A stretch of 64,000 bases of DNA from Falsihalocynthiibacter sp042445055 (GCF_042445055.1 NZ_CP170339.1:558001-622000); one strand, 5' to 3'; numbered from the stretch's first letter, positions 36,094 through 44,353 are shown. Notes: a model not told the origin generated them from the sequence alone. Translations and numbers: made by a program.

Positions 36094-36601
36094 CAGGGAA
36101 TACCCCTGCGGGCGGGTCAACGATCACACATCCCGCAGAGAGATCCACCGTTGGAACCGCCGCCTTGGTGAATGGCAAGAGTACCGACGCCTTAAGGTTC
36201 GGACCCGCGATTTCAAGGATATCACTCGCGCCGTGGTTCACGACTTGCTGAACTTTTCCAAGCGAAACTCCGCCCGTGTCGATCACTTCCAGTCCAATGA
36301 GATCGCTGTGGTAAAACTCGTCATCAGGAAGGTTGGGGAGCTTGTCGCGCTCGACAAAAAGTTGTGTGTTATTAAGAGCATCGGCTTGTTCTTTGGTGAA
36401 AACCCCCTCAACGCGGGCGGAAAATCCGTTCTTTACCGCGCGGGTAATGCCCACGATATAATGCGTTGCCCCATCCTCGGAAGAGAGGACGCCGTAGGTC
36501 TCGATTGCTGCGGGATCCGCGCAGTAACTCTTGAGGCGCACTTCGCCATTCACGCCATATGATCCGGCGAATGCCCCTACACAAATACGGTCTGCGGACA
36601 T
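36086..36601 (-). CDS. rimM: 16S rRNA processing protein RimM
   Basis: Ribosome maturation factor that acts on the 30S head and binds S19. 171 residues: N-terminal RimM barrel (RICVGAFAGSYGVNGEVRLK) and C-terminal PRC barrel (EFYHSDLIGLEVIDTGGVSLG as EFYHSDLIGLEV). ATG at 36601 with GGAGA upstream. Eight bases after bluB and overlapping the sulfotransferase-like gene. Confidence 0.95.
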   Translation of the reverse strand: MSADRICVGAFAGSYGVNGEVRLKSYCADPAAIETYGVLSSEDGATHYIVGITRAVKNGFSARVEGVFTKEQADALNNTQLFVERDKLPNLPDDEFYHSDLIGLEVIDTGGVSLGKVQQVVNHGASDILEIAGPNLKASVLLPFTKAAVPTVDLSAGCVIVDPPAGVFPDD

Positions 36602-36609
36602 GAAGTCTC

Positions 36610-37239
36610 CTATCGGGTTTCTATGAGCGGCGCGTCGGAACGTTGTTCCCATCCTGCGCGCTCAAGTTCGGGGCTGTCCATAGCATCTTCGGGCCAGCCC
36701 ATGCAAAGAAAAGCGACCAGTTGCCAGTCTTCAGAAACGTCCAGTGATTTGCTCAATTTAGCTGCGTCGAGGATCGAGACCCATCCGACGCCCAGCCCAT
36801 GTGCGCGCGCAAGAAGCCACATCTGGGTAATTGCCGCGACAACAGAGTAGCGTCGCATCTCAGGCATTGTTCCAGCGCCAAGACCTGCACCTTTGTCGGT
36901 GGCTTCGTCGCAAAAAATAGCAAGCTGGACAGGGGCTTCGCGCATTCCGGAAAGCTTGAGGCCAGCATAGAGTTCGGCACGCTCGCCCGAATGTCCGGCG
37001 AGGGCTTTCTTGTTCTCGATTTCAAAATTTTGCAAAGCGGCGGCGCGTGCTTTTGCGCTGTCGACTTTGATGATCCGCCAAGGCTCTGAAAGGCCGACCG
37101 AAGGCGCCAGTGAGAAGCTTGAGAGGCAGAGGTCGATCAACTCGGGATCGACGGGGTCTGGGCGGAAGCGGCGCACATCGCGCCGCCACCTGAAAAGCTG
37201 GCCCAACTCATGCCGAAATTCGTCTGAAAACTCTGGCAT
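36610..37239 (-). CDS. bluB: 5,6-dimethylbenzimidazole synthase BluB
   Basis: Nitroreductase-fold flavoenzyme (209 residues) that destroys reduced FMN with oxygen to make the lower ligand of vitamin B12. BluB hallmarks are FRWRRDVRRFRPDPV, LAPSVGLSEPWRIIKV and GLGVGWVSILDAAKL. No other cobalamin genes or B12 riboswitch are in the window. The gene is set between rpsP and rimM. Confidence 0.88.
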   Translation of the reverse strand: MPEFSDEFRHELGQLFRWRRDVRRFRPDPVDPELIDLCLSSFSLAPSVGLSEPWRIIKVDSAKARAAALQNFEIENKKALAGHSGERAELYAGLKLSGMREAPVQLAIFCDEATDKGAGLGAGTMPEMRRYSVVAAITQMWLLARAHGLGVGWVSILDAAKLSKSLDVSEDWQLVAFLCMGWPEDAMDSPELERAGWEQRSDAPLIETR

Positions 37240-37260
37240 AGATTGGGCCTAACTCTTTGA

Positions 37261-37647
37261 TTATTCGGCAGATGCTTCTTCTGCTGGTGCGGCTGCTGCT
37301 TCGGCTGCGTCTGCTGCTTTAGCGGCTTTTTCTTCAGCGCGTTCTTGAGCTTTTTTGCCTGGTTTGGCTTTCTCAGGGTTGCTGCGTGTTTTTGCTTCGA
37401 GAACACCAGCAGCTTCGAGGAAGCGGGATACGCGATCTGTTGGTTGCGCGCCTTCGGACAACCAATGCTTGATGCGGTCGATGTCAAGCTTGATGCGGTC
37501 TTCGCTGTCTTTTGGAAGGAGCGGGTTGTATGTGCCGAGTTTCTCGATGAAACGGCCGTCACGTGGCATGCGGCTGTCTGCTGCTACAACGCGGTAAAAA
37601 GGACGTTTTTTGCTGCCGCCGCGGGCAAGGCGAATTTTCATAGCCAT
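37261..37647 (-). CDS. rpsP: 30S ribosomal protein S16
   Basis: 128 residues. The conserved S16 core (MAMKIRLARGGSKKRPFYRV to about residue 82) is followed by a 45-residue tail rich in Ala, Lys and Glu, ending AAAAPAEEASAE. Such tails occur in alphaproteobacterial S16. AGGAG precedes the ATG. It lies downstream of the chorismate mutase gene. Confidence 0.96.
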   Translation of the reverse strand: MAMKIRLARGGSKKRPFYRVVAADSRMPRDGRFIEKLGTYNPLLPKDSEDRIKLDIDRIKHWLSEGAQPTDRVSRFLEAAGVLEAKTRSNPEKAKPGKKAQERAEEKAAKAADAAEAAAAPAEEASAE

Positions 37648-37705
37648 GGTTTTAGTCTCCTAAAGTTTGTTTGTTTCCAGCGGGTTATGGCTGGGGTTGT
37701 TGGTA

Positions 37706-38002
37706 TTAGTTCTTGTGTTTGTTGTGATGTTGAATCACTTCCTGAATAATGAAATTCAGGAAATTCTTAGCGAATTCGGGGTCCAGATCGGCACGGTTTG
37801 CCAGATCTTCGAGGCGGGCGATTTGCGCCGCTTCGCGGGTTGGATCAGAAGGCGGGAGATCGTGCTCGGCCTTGAGTTTTCCAACCGCTTGGGTGTGTTT
37901 GAAGCGCTCGCCGAGCGTATAAACGAGGATCGCGTCGAGACGGTCGATACTCTCGCGGTGGGCCTTGAGCAGGGTGGCAGCGCGTTGGATGTCGTCGGTC
38001 AT
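37706..38002 (-). CDS. Chorismate mutase (AroQ type)
   Basis: 98 residues, all-helical AroQ fold. Conserved active-site positions are visible in HRESIDRLDAILVYTLGERF, TQAVGKLKAEHDLPPSDPTRE, and ARLEDL. Converts chorismate to prephenate for Phe and Tyr synthesis. It is a free-standing enzyme without a fused prephenate dehydratase. The ffh-chorismate mutase-rpsP arrangement recurs in Rhodobacterales. Confidence 0.9.
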   Translation of the reverse strand: MTDDIQRAATLLKAHRESIDRLDAILVYTLGERFKHTQAVGKLKAEHDLPPSDPTREAAQIARLEDLANRADLDPEFAKNFLNFIIQEVIQHHNKHKN

Positions 38003-38033
38003 TTCATGCTCCGAAACAGGGCCAAAACTGGCG

Positions 38034-38071
38034 ATATGATTTCCATATGATTTTCATATGAATACGATATG
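38034..38071. repeat. Four ATATG repeats in exact 11-base phase
   Basis: ATATG starts at 38034, 38045, 38056 and 38067. The first three units read ATATGATTTCC, ATATGATTTTC and ATATGAATACG. They fill the gap between the GNAT gene stop and the chorismate mutase start. One period per helical turn puts every copy on one DNA face. Confidence 0.7.
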
Positions 38072-38084
38072 CGGGAAATCAGAC

Positions 38085-38645
38085 TCATGTGTCGGCCTCC
38101 AGCGAATAGTTTCCGTCACTTTCGGAAGGCGCAGTGTGGCGATAAACACGGGTGTCATCGCTCATTTTTTCTGCGTCCGGATCAAAGGTGCATCCGAGTG
38201 CCTGAGCCAATTTGATCGACGCGGCGTTGTCCTTGTGGATGTAGCTAACGGCAGTGTCCCAGCCAAGTTCGTTAAAGGCATAGGCGCGCGTAGCGATCGC
38301 CGCTTCGCGAGCGTATCCTTTGCCCTCAAATGCGGGGTCATAGATTGACCAGCCCAGCTCTGGCTCTGGCCAATGTATCGGGTGCCACGGGCCGACGGCG
38401 CCGATCATCTTGTCTGTGTCCTTGAGGCAGATCGCAAAGAGACCATATCCCCGAAGCGCCCACATGCCGACAAACATCGACAACACGCGGAACGGCATAC
38501 CTTCGTCAACTTCGGCGGGGCGCACGTATTTTGAGCGATCGGAGTGGATGAACTCCGACACCACCGGAAAATCATCGAGACGGGGAACGCGCAATGTCAG
38601 GCGCTCGGTCGTGAGGATCGGCGTATTTACGAGACGAACGGTCAT
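38085..38645 (-). CDS. GNAT family N-acetyltransferase (RimJ/RimL-like), copy 2
   Basis: 186 residues, beginning LTTERLTLRVPRLDDFP, with the acetyl-CoA-binding FEGKGYAREAAIATRAYAF and YIHKDNAASIKLAQALGC typical of Acetyltransf_3. Members acetylate ribosomal protein N-termini or small amines. It overlaps the neighbouring GNAT gene by four bases, and the two are clearly related in layout, so they look like a tandem duplication. Confidence 0.88.
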   Translation of the reverse strand: MTVRLVNTPILTTERLTLRVPRLDDFPVVSEFIHSDRSKYVRPAEVDEGMPFRVLSMFVGMWALRGYGLFAICLKDTDKMIGAVGPWHPIHWPEPELGWSIYDPAFEGKGYAREAAIATRAYAFNELGWDTAVSYIHKDNAASIKLAQALGCTFDPDAEKMSDDTRVYRHTAPSESDGNYSLEADT

Positions 38646-39166
38646 TTCGATGCTCCGTCATTCTCTGCCGCAGGATGGCGGTACACGTAATAGGGGCCTC
38701 TTGGGCCTTCGCGTGTATCTTCGCGGGTTGCGCCGAGGCGTTCGGCCAAGGCGATAGAGCGTTCATTCTCGGCGTCGATGAAGCTGCATGGCGCAGTGAT
38801 TCCGAAATTCTGTGCTCCGAATTCGCGCGCGGCGACGACGGCCTCATAGGCCAAGCCTTTGCCTTCGAACTCCTCAAACAGAATCCAGCCAATCTCTGGT
38901 TCGTCATAGCGGTCGGGTTCATAGAAACCGACAAAGCCCGCAGTTTTGCCGCTTGCTTTGTCCTCGAGCATCCACATGCCATAGCCACGCAAGAGCCACT
39001 GGCCCGCGTCCATGCTGAAACACTCCCACGCCCGTCCGCGCGCGTGTGGGCCGCCGGTATAGCGCGTGCGTTCAGACGCCCAGTGCTCGGCGGTCGCGTC
39101 GAAATCCGAGAGACGGTGTTCTCTCAGAATCAAGTGTTCGGTTTCTATGACGGGAACGGTGATCAT
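38642..39166 (-). CDS. GNAT family N-acetyltransferase (RimJ/RimL-like), copy 1
   Basis: 174 residues: IETEHLILREHRLSDFDATAEH at the start (IETEHLILREHRLSDF), FEGKGLAYEAVVAAREFGA, and FIDAENERSIALAERLGA. Same architecture as the next gene. It overlaps ffh by four bases upstream and its partner by four bases downstream, so all three are translated from one message. Confidence 0.88.
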   Translation of the reverse strand: MITVPVIETEHLILREHRLSDFDATAEHWASERTRYTGGPHARGRAWECFSMDAGQWLLRGYGMWMLEDKASGKTAGFVGFYEPDRYDEPEIGWILFEEFEGKGLAYEAVVAAREFGAQNFGITAPCSFIDAENERSIALAERLGATREDTREGPRGPYYVYRHPAAENDGASK

Positions 39167-40659
39167 TTCTTTTTGCCGAATCCTGAAAGACCGGGCGGAA
39201 GGCCACCGCCACCAAGGCCCGGAAGGCCACCAGGCATTTTGCCCATTTGTTTGGCCGCCGCTTCGAGCGCCTTGGGATCCATTTGGGAGGGGTCCATGCC
39301 AGCGGGCAAGTCGCCGCCCTTGCCAAGCATACCTTTCATGGCCTGCTTGAGCATTCCGCCTTTGCCCATCTTCTTCATCATGTCGCCCATTTGGCGCTGC
39401 ATTTTGATAAGCTTGTTCAGATCAGAAACCTGAAGCCCCGCACCTGCGGCGATACGCTTTTTGCGCGACGCTTGCAGGAGGGCGGGGTTCGCGCGCTCGC
39501 GTTTGGTCATGGATTGGATCAGCGCGATTTGGTGCTTGAGGATTTTGTCGTCAAAGCCGGCCTTTTCAACCTGCTTGGCCATTTTCCCCATGCCGGGCAT
39601 CATTCCCATGATGCCTTCCATGCCGCCCATTTTGATCATCTGCTCAAGCTGGGATTTGAGATCGTTCATGTTGAATTGGCCCTTTTGGAACCGTTTCATC
39701 ATGCGTTCGGCCTGTTCGGCCTCGATTGTTTCCTGAGCTTTTTCAACGAGGGCAACGATATCGCCCATACCGAGGATACGGCCCGCGATGCGGTCTGGCT
39801 CGAATGTATCGAGCGCGTCCATTTTCTCGCCTGTACCGACAAAACGGATCGGCTTGCCTGTTACAGCGCGCATCGAGAGCGCCGCACCGCCGCGACCGTC
39901 GCCATCCATACGGGTAAGGACAACACCCGAGATGCCAACTTTGGCGTCAAATTCTTCGGCGACCTCAACGGCGACCTGACCGGTCAGGCCGTCAACGACG
40001 AGGAGCGTTTCGCGTGGGTTAACCTCTTTGCTGACGTCCTCGACCTCTTGCATGAGGGTTTCGTCGATCTGCAGGCGGCCCGCAGTATCGAGCATATAGA
40101 CGTCATAGCCACCAAGGGTCGCTTGTTGTTTGGCGCGTTTGGCGATTTGAACAGCGGATTCACCTGCGACGATGGGCAGGGTATCGACGCCAATTTGATT
40201 GCCGAGAATTTCGAGTTGTTGTTGCGCAGCCGGACGATAAATATCGAGCGAGGCCATCAGAACGCGCTTGCCGGATTTTTCGGTTAGGCGTTTGGCGAGT
40301 TTACCAGTTGTTGTGGTTTTACCAGAACCTTGCAGACCAACCATAAGGATCGGCGCAGGTGCGTTGTCGATTTTCAGCTCGCCCGGATCGCCTTCGCCCG
40401 TCAGAACGTGTTTGAGTTCGTCGTGGACGATCTTGACGACTTGCTGGCCGGGGGTGATAGACTTGGTGACTGCTTGGCCAGTGGCTTTTTCCTGAATGGC
40501 CTTGACGAAATCGCGGGCTACGGGAAGGGAAACGTCGGCCTCAAGCAGGGCAACGCGCACTTCGCGCAGAGCTGTTTTGACGTCCTCCTCCGAGAGGGCG
40601 CCTTGTTTTGTGAGCCGATCAAAGACGCCACCAAGGCGTTCAGATAGGTTTTCAAACAT
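39163..40659 (-). CDS. ffh: Signal recognition particle protein Ffh
   Basis: GTPase that binds signal sequences and SRP RNA and delivers ribosomes to FtsY and SecYEG. 498 residues: N-domain, G-domain with GLQGSGKTTTTGKLA, DTAGRLQIDE, TRMDGDGRGGAAL, and a Met-rich M-domain ending in a Gly/Pro/Met-rich tail (about residue 445 on). The ATG at 40659 has AAGGAG; the longer in-frame extension has no family support. I found no SRP RNA gene next to it. Confidence 0.97.
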   Translation of the reverse strand: MFENLSERLGGVFDRLTKQGALSEEDVKTALREVRVALLEADVSLPVARDFVKAIQEKATGQAVTKSITPGQQVVKIVHDELKHVLTGEGDPGELKIDNAPAPILMVGLQGSGKTTTTGKLAKRLTEKSGKRVLMASLDIYRPAAQQQLEILGNQIGVDTLPIVAGESAVQIAKRAKQQATLGGYDVYMLDTAGRLQIDETLMQEVEDVSKEVNPRETLLVVDGLTGQVAVEVAEEFDAKVGISGVVLTRMDGDGRGGAALSMRAVTGKPIRFVGTGEKMDALDTFEPDRIAGRILGMGDIVALVEKAQETIEAEQAERMMKRFQKGQFNMNDLKSQLEQMIKMGGMEGIMGMMPGMGKMAKQVEKAGFDDKILKHQIALIQSMTKRERANPALLQASRKKRIAAGAGLQVSDLNKLIKMQRQMGDMMKKMGKGGMLKQAMKGMLGKGGDLPAGMDPSQMDPKALEAAAKQMGKMPGGLPGLGGGGLPPGLSGFGKKK

Positions 40660-40866
40660 TCTCGCGGCTCCTTCGCCAATTCCTTTGCCCGTCATAGATA
40701 GGACGGACCCGACAATTTGTAAGATGGCGAACCACCAAACCACAACGGCACCCGTGGGCGCAACGCGCTGACGGATGGCGATCCTCGACTCATGCGAGGA
40801 CCGAAGGCGTGGAACCCTCGGGATATGGTGCGCGTTTATTGGGTTGGTGGCGGAGAGTCAAGGGAG

Positions 40867-40888
40867 GCGCGCAGGGAGGCCTGCGCGC
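40867..40888 (-). terminator. Hairpin after azoR
   Basis: GCGCGCAGG / CCTGCGCGC, nine base pairs with a 4-base loop, lies nine bases past the azoR stop. No T-run follows. Confidence 0.5.
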
Positions 40889-40897
40889 AACCGGAGT

Positions 40898-41470
40898 TTA
40901 GGCCGCGATTTGGGCGAGTTCGTCTTTGGCCGCGGTGATGGCTTCGCTTGTGCCGCCAGTTGCGAAGACGAATGACACGTTTTTGATGCCCATAAAACCG
41001 AACATAAAGCGGATGTAGTCAGACAGGAAATCCACCTCGGAACCCTTCGCTGTACCGCCAGATGCGACGATAACAGTTACAGGCTTGTCCTGCAGAAGGC
41101 CAACGGGGCCAGTTTCGGTGTACTTGAATGTTACGCCAACGCGGGCAACTTGGTCGATCCACGCTTTTAGAGCGGCCGGCGCTGCGAAGTTATAGATGGA
41201 TGTTGTAACAACCACTTCGTCCGCATCTGCGAGTTCTGCGACCAGTTCATCAGAGAAGGCCAGTGTGGCGTTCTGTGCGTCGGTACGAGAATCGGCAGGC
41301 GTAAATGTGGCGCCGACCCATGTTTCGTTGATGTGCGGAATGCCTTGGGCAAGGTCGCGGGTTACGACGGTCGCGTCAGGTTTGCGAGCGATGAAATCAT
41401 CGCCAAGGTCGCGGCTGACGGAGCCTTGGTAGCGGGAAGAAGCGTCGATGCGCAGGATGGAATATGACAT
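40898..41470 (-). CDS. azoR: FMN-dependent NADH-azoreductase
   Basis: 190-residue flavodoxin-like quinone/azo reductase. Typical features are ILRIDASSRYQGSVSR at the N-terminus (phosphate-binding loop), YNFAAPAALKAWIDQVARVG (FMN contacts) and IVASGGTAKGSEVDFL. It reduces quinones and azo compounds with NADH by two electrons, protecting against quinone stress. A divergent LysR regulator with a shared intergenic palindrome probably controls it. Confidence 0.92.
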   Translation of the reverse strand: MSYSILRIDASSRYQGSVSRDLGDDFIARKPDATVVTRDLAQGIPHINETWVGATFTPADSRTDAQNATLAFSDELVAELADADEVVVTTSIYNFAAPAALKAWIDQVARVGVTFKYTETGPVGLLQDKPVTVIVASGGTAKGSEVDFLSDYIRFMFGFMGIKNVSFVFATGGTSEAITAAKDELAQIAA

Positions 41471-41508
41471 GGTGTTACCTTTCGGGGCGTTGGTTAACTT
41501 ACCCCAGA

Positions 41509-41550
41509 TATGATTGTCATATTGACGAACTCAACTGGCGCGTTAGAACA
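41509..41550 (+). promoter_or_regulatory. LysR operator candidate and lysR promoter
   Basis: ATATGA-TTG-TCATAT (41509-41523) is a perfect palindrome with the T-N11-A spacing of LysR-type boxes. It touches a promoter TTGACG (41523-41528), 16 bases, TAGAAC (41545-41550), facing the LysR gene. Binding there would fit autorepression and control of azoR. Confidence 0.55.
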
Positions 41551-41590
41551 GTATTTGTGCAAATGCGCACATAGGGCGAAGGGTGGAACC

Positions 41591-42472
41591 GTGGCGAACT
41601 GGGATGAGATCAAAACCGCGTATCAAGTTGCTCGCATAGGAACGGTGAGCGGCGCGGCAGAAGTGTTGGGCGTCCATCATGCAACGGTCATTCGGCATAT
41701 TGATGCGCTGGAAGAGCACCTTTCGACCAAGCTGTTTCAACGGCACGCGCGGGGGTATACGCCGACGGAAACCGGGCTTGAGCTCCTTCGTGTGGCGAAG
41801 ATCACAGATGATCAGTTCACCCAGATGACGGGCCGTATTCGCGGGCAGGGAGAGGACGTAAGCGGGGAGCTTGTTGTCACCAGTTTGCCCGGAATGACAG
41901 AATTGCTCACGCCCGTACTTGCGGATTTCCAGAGAGAGCATCCAGAGGTGATCGTTCGGTTCCTGACGGGAGCGCGGCTTTTCCGATTGGAATACGGTGA
42001 GGCCCATGTCGCGATCCGTGCGGGTAGCCCGCCGCAAGAGGCCGATAATGTGGTTCAGAAGTTTCACACGCAAAACATCGCGATGTACGCCCATGAGGAT
42101 TATGTCGCGCGACATGGCCAGTTGCAGGGCGAAGAAGATATGCAGCGCCATATCTATGTCGGGACCGACAGCATAGATAACCGAGCGCCGTTCTATCGTT
42201 GGCTAAGTGAGAGGGTCACACGGGATCGGGTGCGGTTCCGGTTTACAGATCCTGTTGACGGCCTTGGGGCGGTGCTCTCGGGGGCGGGAATCGGTTTTGT
42301 TACGACGCGCGCGGCGCGGCAGCATCCCGAACTGATTGAGCAGCTTCCGCCGCGTGCGGAATGGGCAGCGCCGAGTTGGCTTGTGACGCATGTGGATTTG
42401 CATCGCACACCAAAGGTGCAGGCGTTCTTGAAGTTCCTCAAGGAAGCCTCGAAGGAATGGGACGATGACTGA
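41591..42472 (+). CDS. LysR-family transcriptional regulator
   Basis: 293 residues: winged HTH at about 5-62 (TVSGAAEVLGVHHATVIRHI) and a LysR substrate-binding domain (ELVVTSLPGMTELLTPVLAD). I choose the GTG at 41591, with AAGGGTGGA before it; the longer ATG at 41510 lies inside the promoter and would be upstream of the transcript start. It is divergent from azoR, which it probably regulates in response to quinones or thiol stress, and overlaps the DMT exporter gene by eight bases. Confidence 0.9.
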   Translation: MANWDEIKTAYQVARIGTVSGAAEVLGVHHATVIRHIDALEEHLSTKLFQRHARGYTPTETGLELLRVAKITDDQFTQMTGRIRGQGEDVSGELVVTSLPGMTELLTPVLADFQREHPEVIVRFLTGARLFRLEYGEAHVAIRAGSPPQEADNVVQKFHTQNIAMYAHEDYVARHGQLQGEEDMQRHIYVGTDSIDNRAPFYRWLSERVTRDRVRFRFTDPVDGLGAVLSGAGIGFVTTRAARQHPELIEQLPPRAEWAAPSWLVTHVDLHRTPKVQAFLKFLKEASKEWDDD

Positions 42473-43397
42473 AGCAACGGCCCACGACATCGCGCGTAGT
42501 TTGGAGCGCAAGCGAGAGCTTATGGGGCACGCGGCGATGCTTCTGTTTTCGCTGGTGATTGCGGGCTCGTTTAGCTTCGGCGGATTGGTTGCGAACGAGA
42601 TTGCGCCATCCGCGCTCAACTTTGTCCGCTTTATTATCGCGACTTTGGTTTTGCTACTGGTGGTTCTAAAGACAGATCCCGCGCCGCTTCGATCGCTTCG
42701 GGAAGCGGCAGTTGCGCCTTGGCGGTATATGATCTCGGGCGGGTTGATCGGGGCCTATATGGTTCTGATGTTTGAAGGGCTAAAGACCGCTTCGCCTGTT
42801 TCTACTGCAGCGGTTTTCACGATCTCGCCTCTCATTACGGCCGCTGCGGCCTATGTTATTCTGCGCCAAGCCCTCCCTAAGCGCGTGCTCGGCGCCTTGC
42901 TTGTTGGGGGAATAGGGGCGTTGTGGGTTGTGTTTCGGGCCGATCTTGGGGCGCTGTTGCGGTTCGAAATCGGGCGCGGGGAGCTTATCTATTTCGTCGG
43001 CACCTGTGCCCACGCTGTCTATATTCCACTACTTCGCAAGTTTAATCGGGGCGAGAGTAGCTTTGTATATATGACCTATACGATGGGGCTGGGCGTTTTG
43101 ATCCTGTTCGCCGTCGGAGCCCGCGAGATTTTCGCGACGGATTGGCTGGACCTAAGTCCGATCGTTTGGGCGGTTATTCTTTATACTGGGGTGATGGCGA
43201 CGGCGCTGAGCCTGAGCCTTATTCATTTTGGCTCTATGCGGCTGCCTTCTGCAAAGGTCATGGCGTATACTTATCTGGTTCCAAGTTGGGTGATCCTGCT
43301 TGAGATCGCGCTGGGCCACGGAGCGCCAACGGGCGTTGTGCTGGTTGGCGTGGCGGTGACGGTTATCGCGCTTCTGATGCTGTTGCGGCAGGATTAG
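42465..43397 (+). CDS. DMT-superfamily (EamA) transporter
   Basis: 310 residues with about ten hydrophobic helices in two EamA repeats (about 20-155 and 170-305). Typical stretches are SFSFGGLVANEIAPSALNFV and LIHFGSMRLPSAKVMAYTYL. Family members export amino acids, metabolites or drugs. The eight-base overlap with the LysR gene suggests shared control. Substrate unknown. Confidence 0.88.
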   Translation: MTEATAHDIARSLERKRELMGHAAMLLFSLVIAGSFSFGGLVANEIAPSALNFVRFIIATLVLLLVVLKTDPAPLRSLREAAVAPWRYMISGGLIGAYMVLMFEGLKTASPVSTAAVFTISPLITAAAAYVILRQALPKRVLGALLVGGIGALWVVFRADLGALLRFEIGRGELIYFVGTCAHAVYIPLLRKFNRGESSFVYMTYTMGLGVLILFAVGAREIFATDWLDLSPIVWAVILYTGVMATALSLSLIHFGSMRLPSAKVMAYTYLVPSWVILLEIALGHGAPTGVVLVGVAVTVIALLMLLRQD

Positions 43398-43717
43398 GTA
43401 AGGGCGTTTTTCTCAAGGTAGGCTTCGAAATCGTCGAGGTTGACCGCTTCGAACTGGCCAAAACTTTGCATCCAGATCGAAGCCTCCCGAAGGGCATCTG
43501 GCTCTAGCTTGCACCATTTCACGCGTCCGCGCTTTTCTTGGGAGATCAGGCCCGCGCGGGTCAGAATGGTTAGGTGCTTGGAAATCGCTGCCAATGACAT
43601 ATCGAAAGGTTCGGCCACATCGGTCACGGCCATGTCGTCCTCAAGAAGCATCGAGAGGATGGCGCGGCGTGTGGGATCGGCGAGAGCCGAGAATGCAAGA
43701 TCGAGGTTGGCGTCCAT
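43394..43717 (-). CDS. ArsR/SmtB-type winged-helix regulator
   Basis: 107 residues; ALADPTRRAILSMLLEDDMA, then recognition helix FDMSLAAISKHLTILTRAGL and wing EKRGRVKWCKLE. It has no metal-binding cysteine pair (single Cys), so it is probably not a metal sensor. This SdpR-like subgroup is usually paired with an AHSA1/SRPBCC gene, absent here. It overlaps the convergent DMT gene by four bases. Confidence 0.88.
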   Translation of the reverse strand: MDANLDLAFSALADPTRRAILSMLLEDDMAVTDVAEPFDMSLAAISKHLTILTRAGLISQEKRGRVKWCKLEPDALREASIWMQSFGQFEAVNLDDFEAYLEKNALT

Positions 43718-43748
43718 ATAATCGGCATAGCGACAAAGGGTTTAAACC

Positions 43749-43815
43749 TCAACCTTGTGGTTAAGTGTTTGGATAGAGGGTGGCGTGAGTACGGTATTCT
43801 CAACCAAACGGTTGA
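43749..43815. promoter_or_regulatory. Two matching palindromes upstream of the ArsR-type gene
   Basis: TCAACC-TTGT-GGTTAA (43749-43764) and TCAACC-AAAC-GGTTGA (43800-43815) share the same arms and the same 4-base spacer and lie 51 bases apart. They sit 32-98 bases upstream of the ArsR-type start. Likely autoregulatory operators; they also lie 180-245 bases upstream of the atp operon. Confidence 0.6.
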
Positions 43816-43938
43816 ACATGCGGTTTGGCCCGAAATCCAGTGGATTCCGCTCTGAGGCTCAAGTATTGAATCTTAGTTTATTAATTTAATTGTTTGTTTT
43901 CAATTTGTTGTGCGGCATCGGAATCGCTCTGAGAAGGA

Positions 43939-43967
43939 TTGACTCACAGCGCGTCTCTCCATAGGTT
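43939..43967 (+). promoter_or_regulatory. Possible atp operon promoter
   Basis: TTGACT and TAGGTT are 17 bases apart, 28 bases before atpI. The -35 box is good and the -10 box is weak. Confidence 0.4.
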
Positions 43968-43994
43968 GCCGGCGAACCTTTAGGGGCAAAAACC

Positions 43995-44351
43995 ATGGGC
44001 AAAGATCGCAAATCTGACCAGCTACATTCGTTGGAAGAAAAGATTGCAAAGATCAAAAACGTTCATGAGCCGAAGCCCATTCAGGAAGAGCACTATTCCC
44101 TCGCCAATCAGGCATGGAGGATGGTGATCGAGCTTGTGGCTGGTCTTGGGATTGGCTTTGGCATCGGATATGGGCTGGACAGTCTCTTTGGGACGCTGCC
44201 GATTTTCATGGTGCTGTTTACATTCTTGGGGTTTGCCGCAGGGGTCAAAACAATGATCCGCACGGCAGGCGAACTCCAAACCGACAGAGTTGCGGCAGAT
44301 GCTGCGAAGGAAAACAAGGCGGCTGAGGCTGCTGATAAGACGAAGGACTAA
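43995..44351 (+). CDS. atpI: ATP synthase accessory protein AtpI/AtpZ type
   Basis: 118 residues with two membrane helices (about 45-65 and 72-92): VAGLGIGFGIGYGLDSLFGT and FMVLFTFLGFAAGVKTM. The N- and C-terminal tails are charged. AtpI-type proteins help assemble the c-ring and may handle Mg2+ or Ca2+. It leads atpI-B-E-b'-b, as in other Rhodobacterales. Confidence 0.92.
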   Translation: MGKDRKSDQLHSLEEKIAKIKNVHEPKPIQEEHYSLANQAWRMVIELVAGLGIGFGIGYGLDSLFGTLPIFMVLFTFLGFAAGVKTMIRTAGELQTDRVAADAAKENKAAEAADKTKD

Positions 44352-44353
44352 AC

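Noticed and set aside
36610..37239. A cobalamin biosynthesis cluster around bluB
   Set aside because: All other neighbours are translation genes and no B12 riboswitch was seen.
37261..37647. C-terminal tail of S16 as a frameshift artefact
   Set aside because: The Ala/Lys/Glu-rich tail stays in frame, ends at a clean stop and similar tails are known in alphaproteobacterial S16.
39247..40287. A 346-residue plus-strand frame across ffh
   Set aside because: Antisense shadow of ffh; Phe, His and Leu-rich mirror composition.
40660..40897. SRP RNA (4.5S) gene beside ffh
   Set aside because: I looked for the conserved GGAAG-type tetraloop region in this gap and did not find it.
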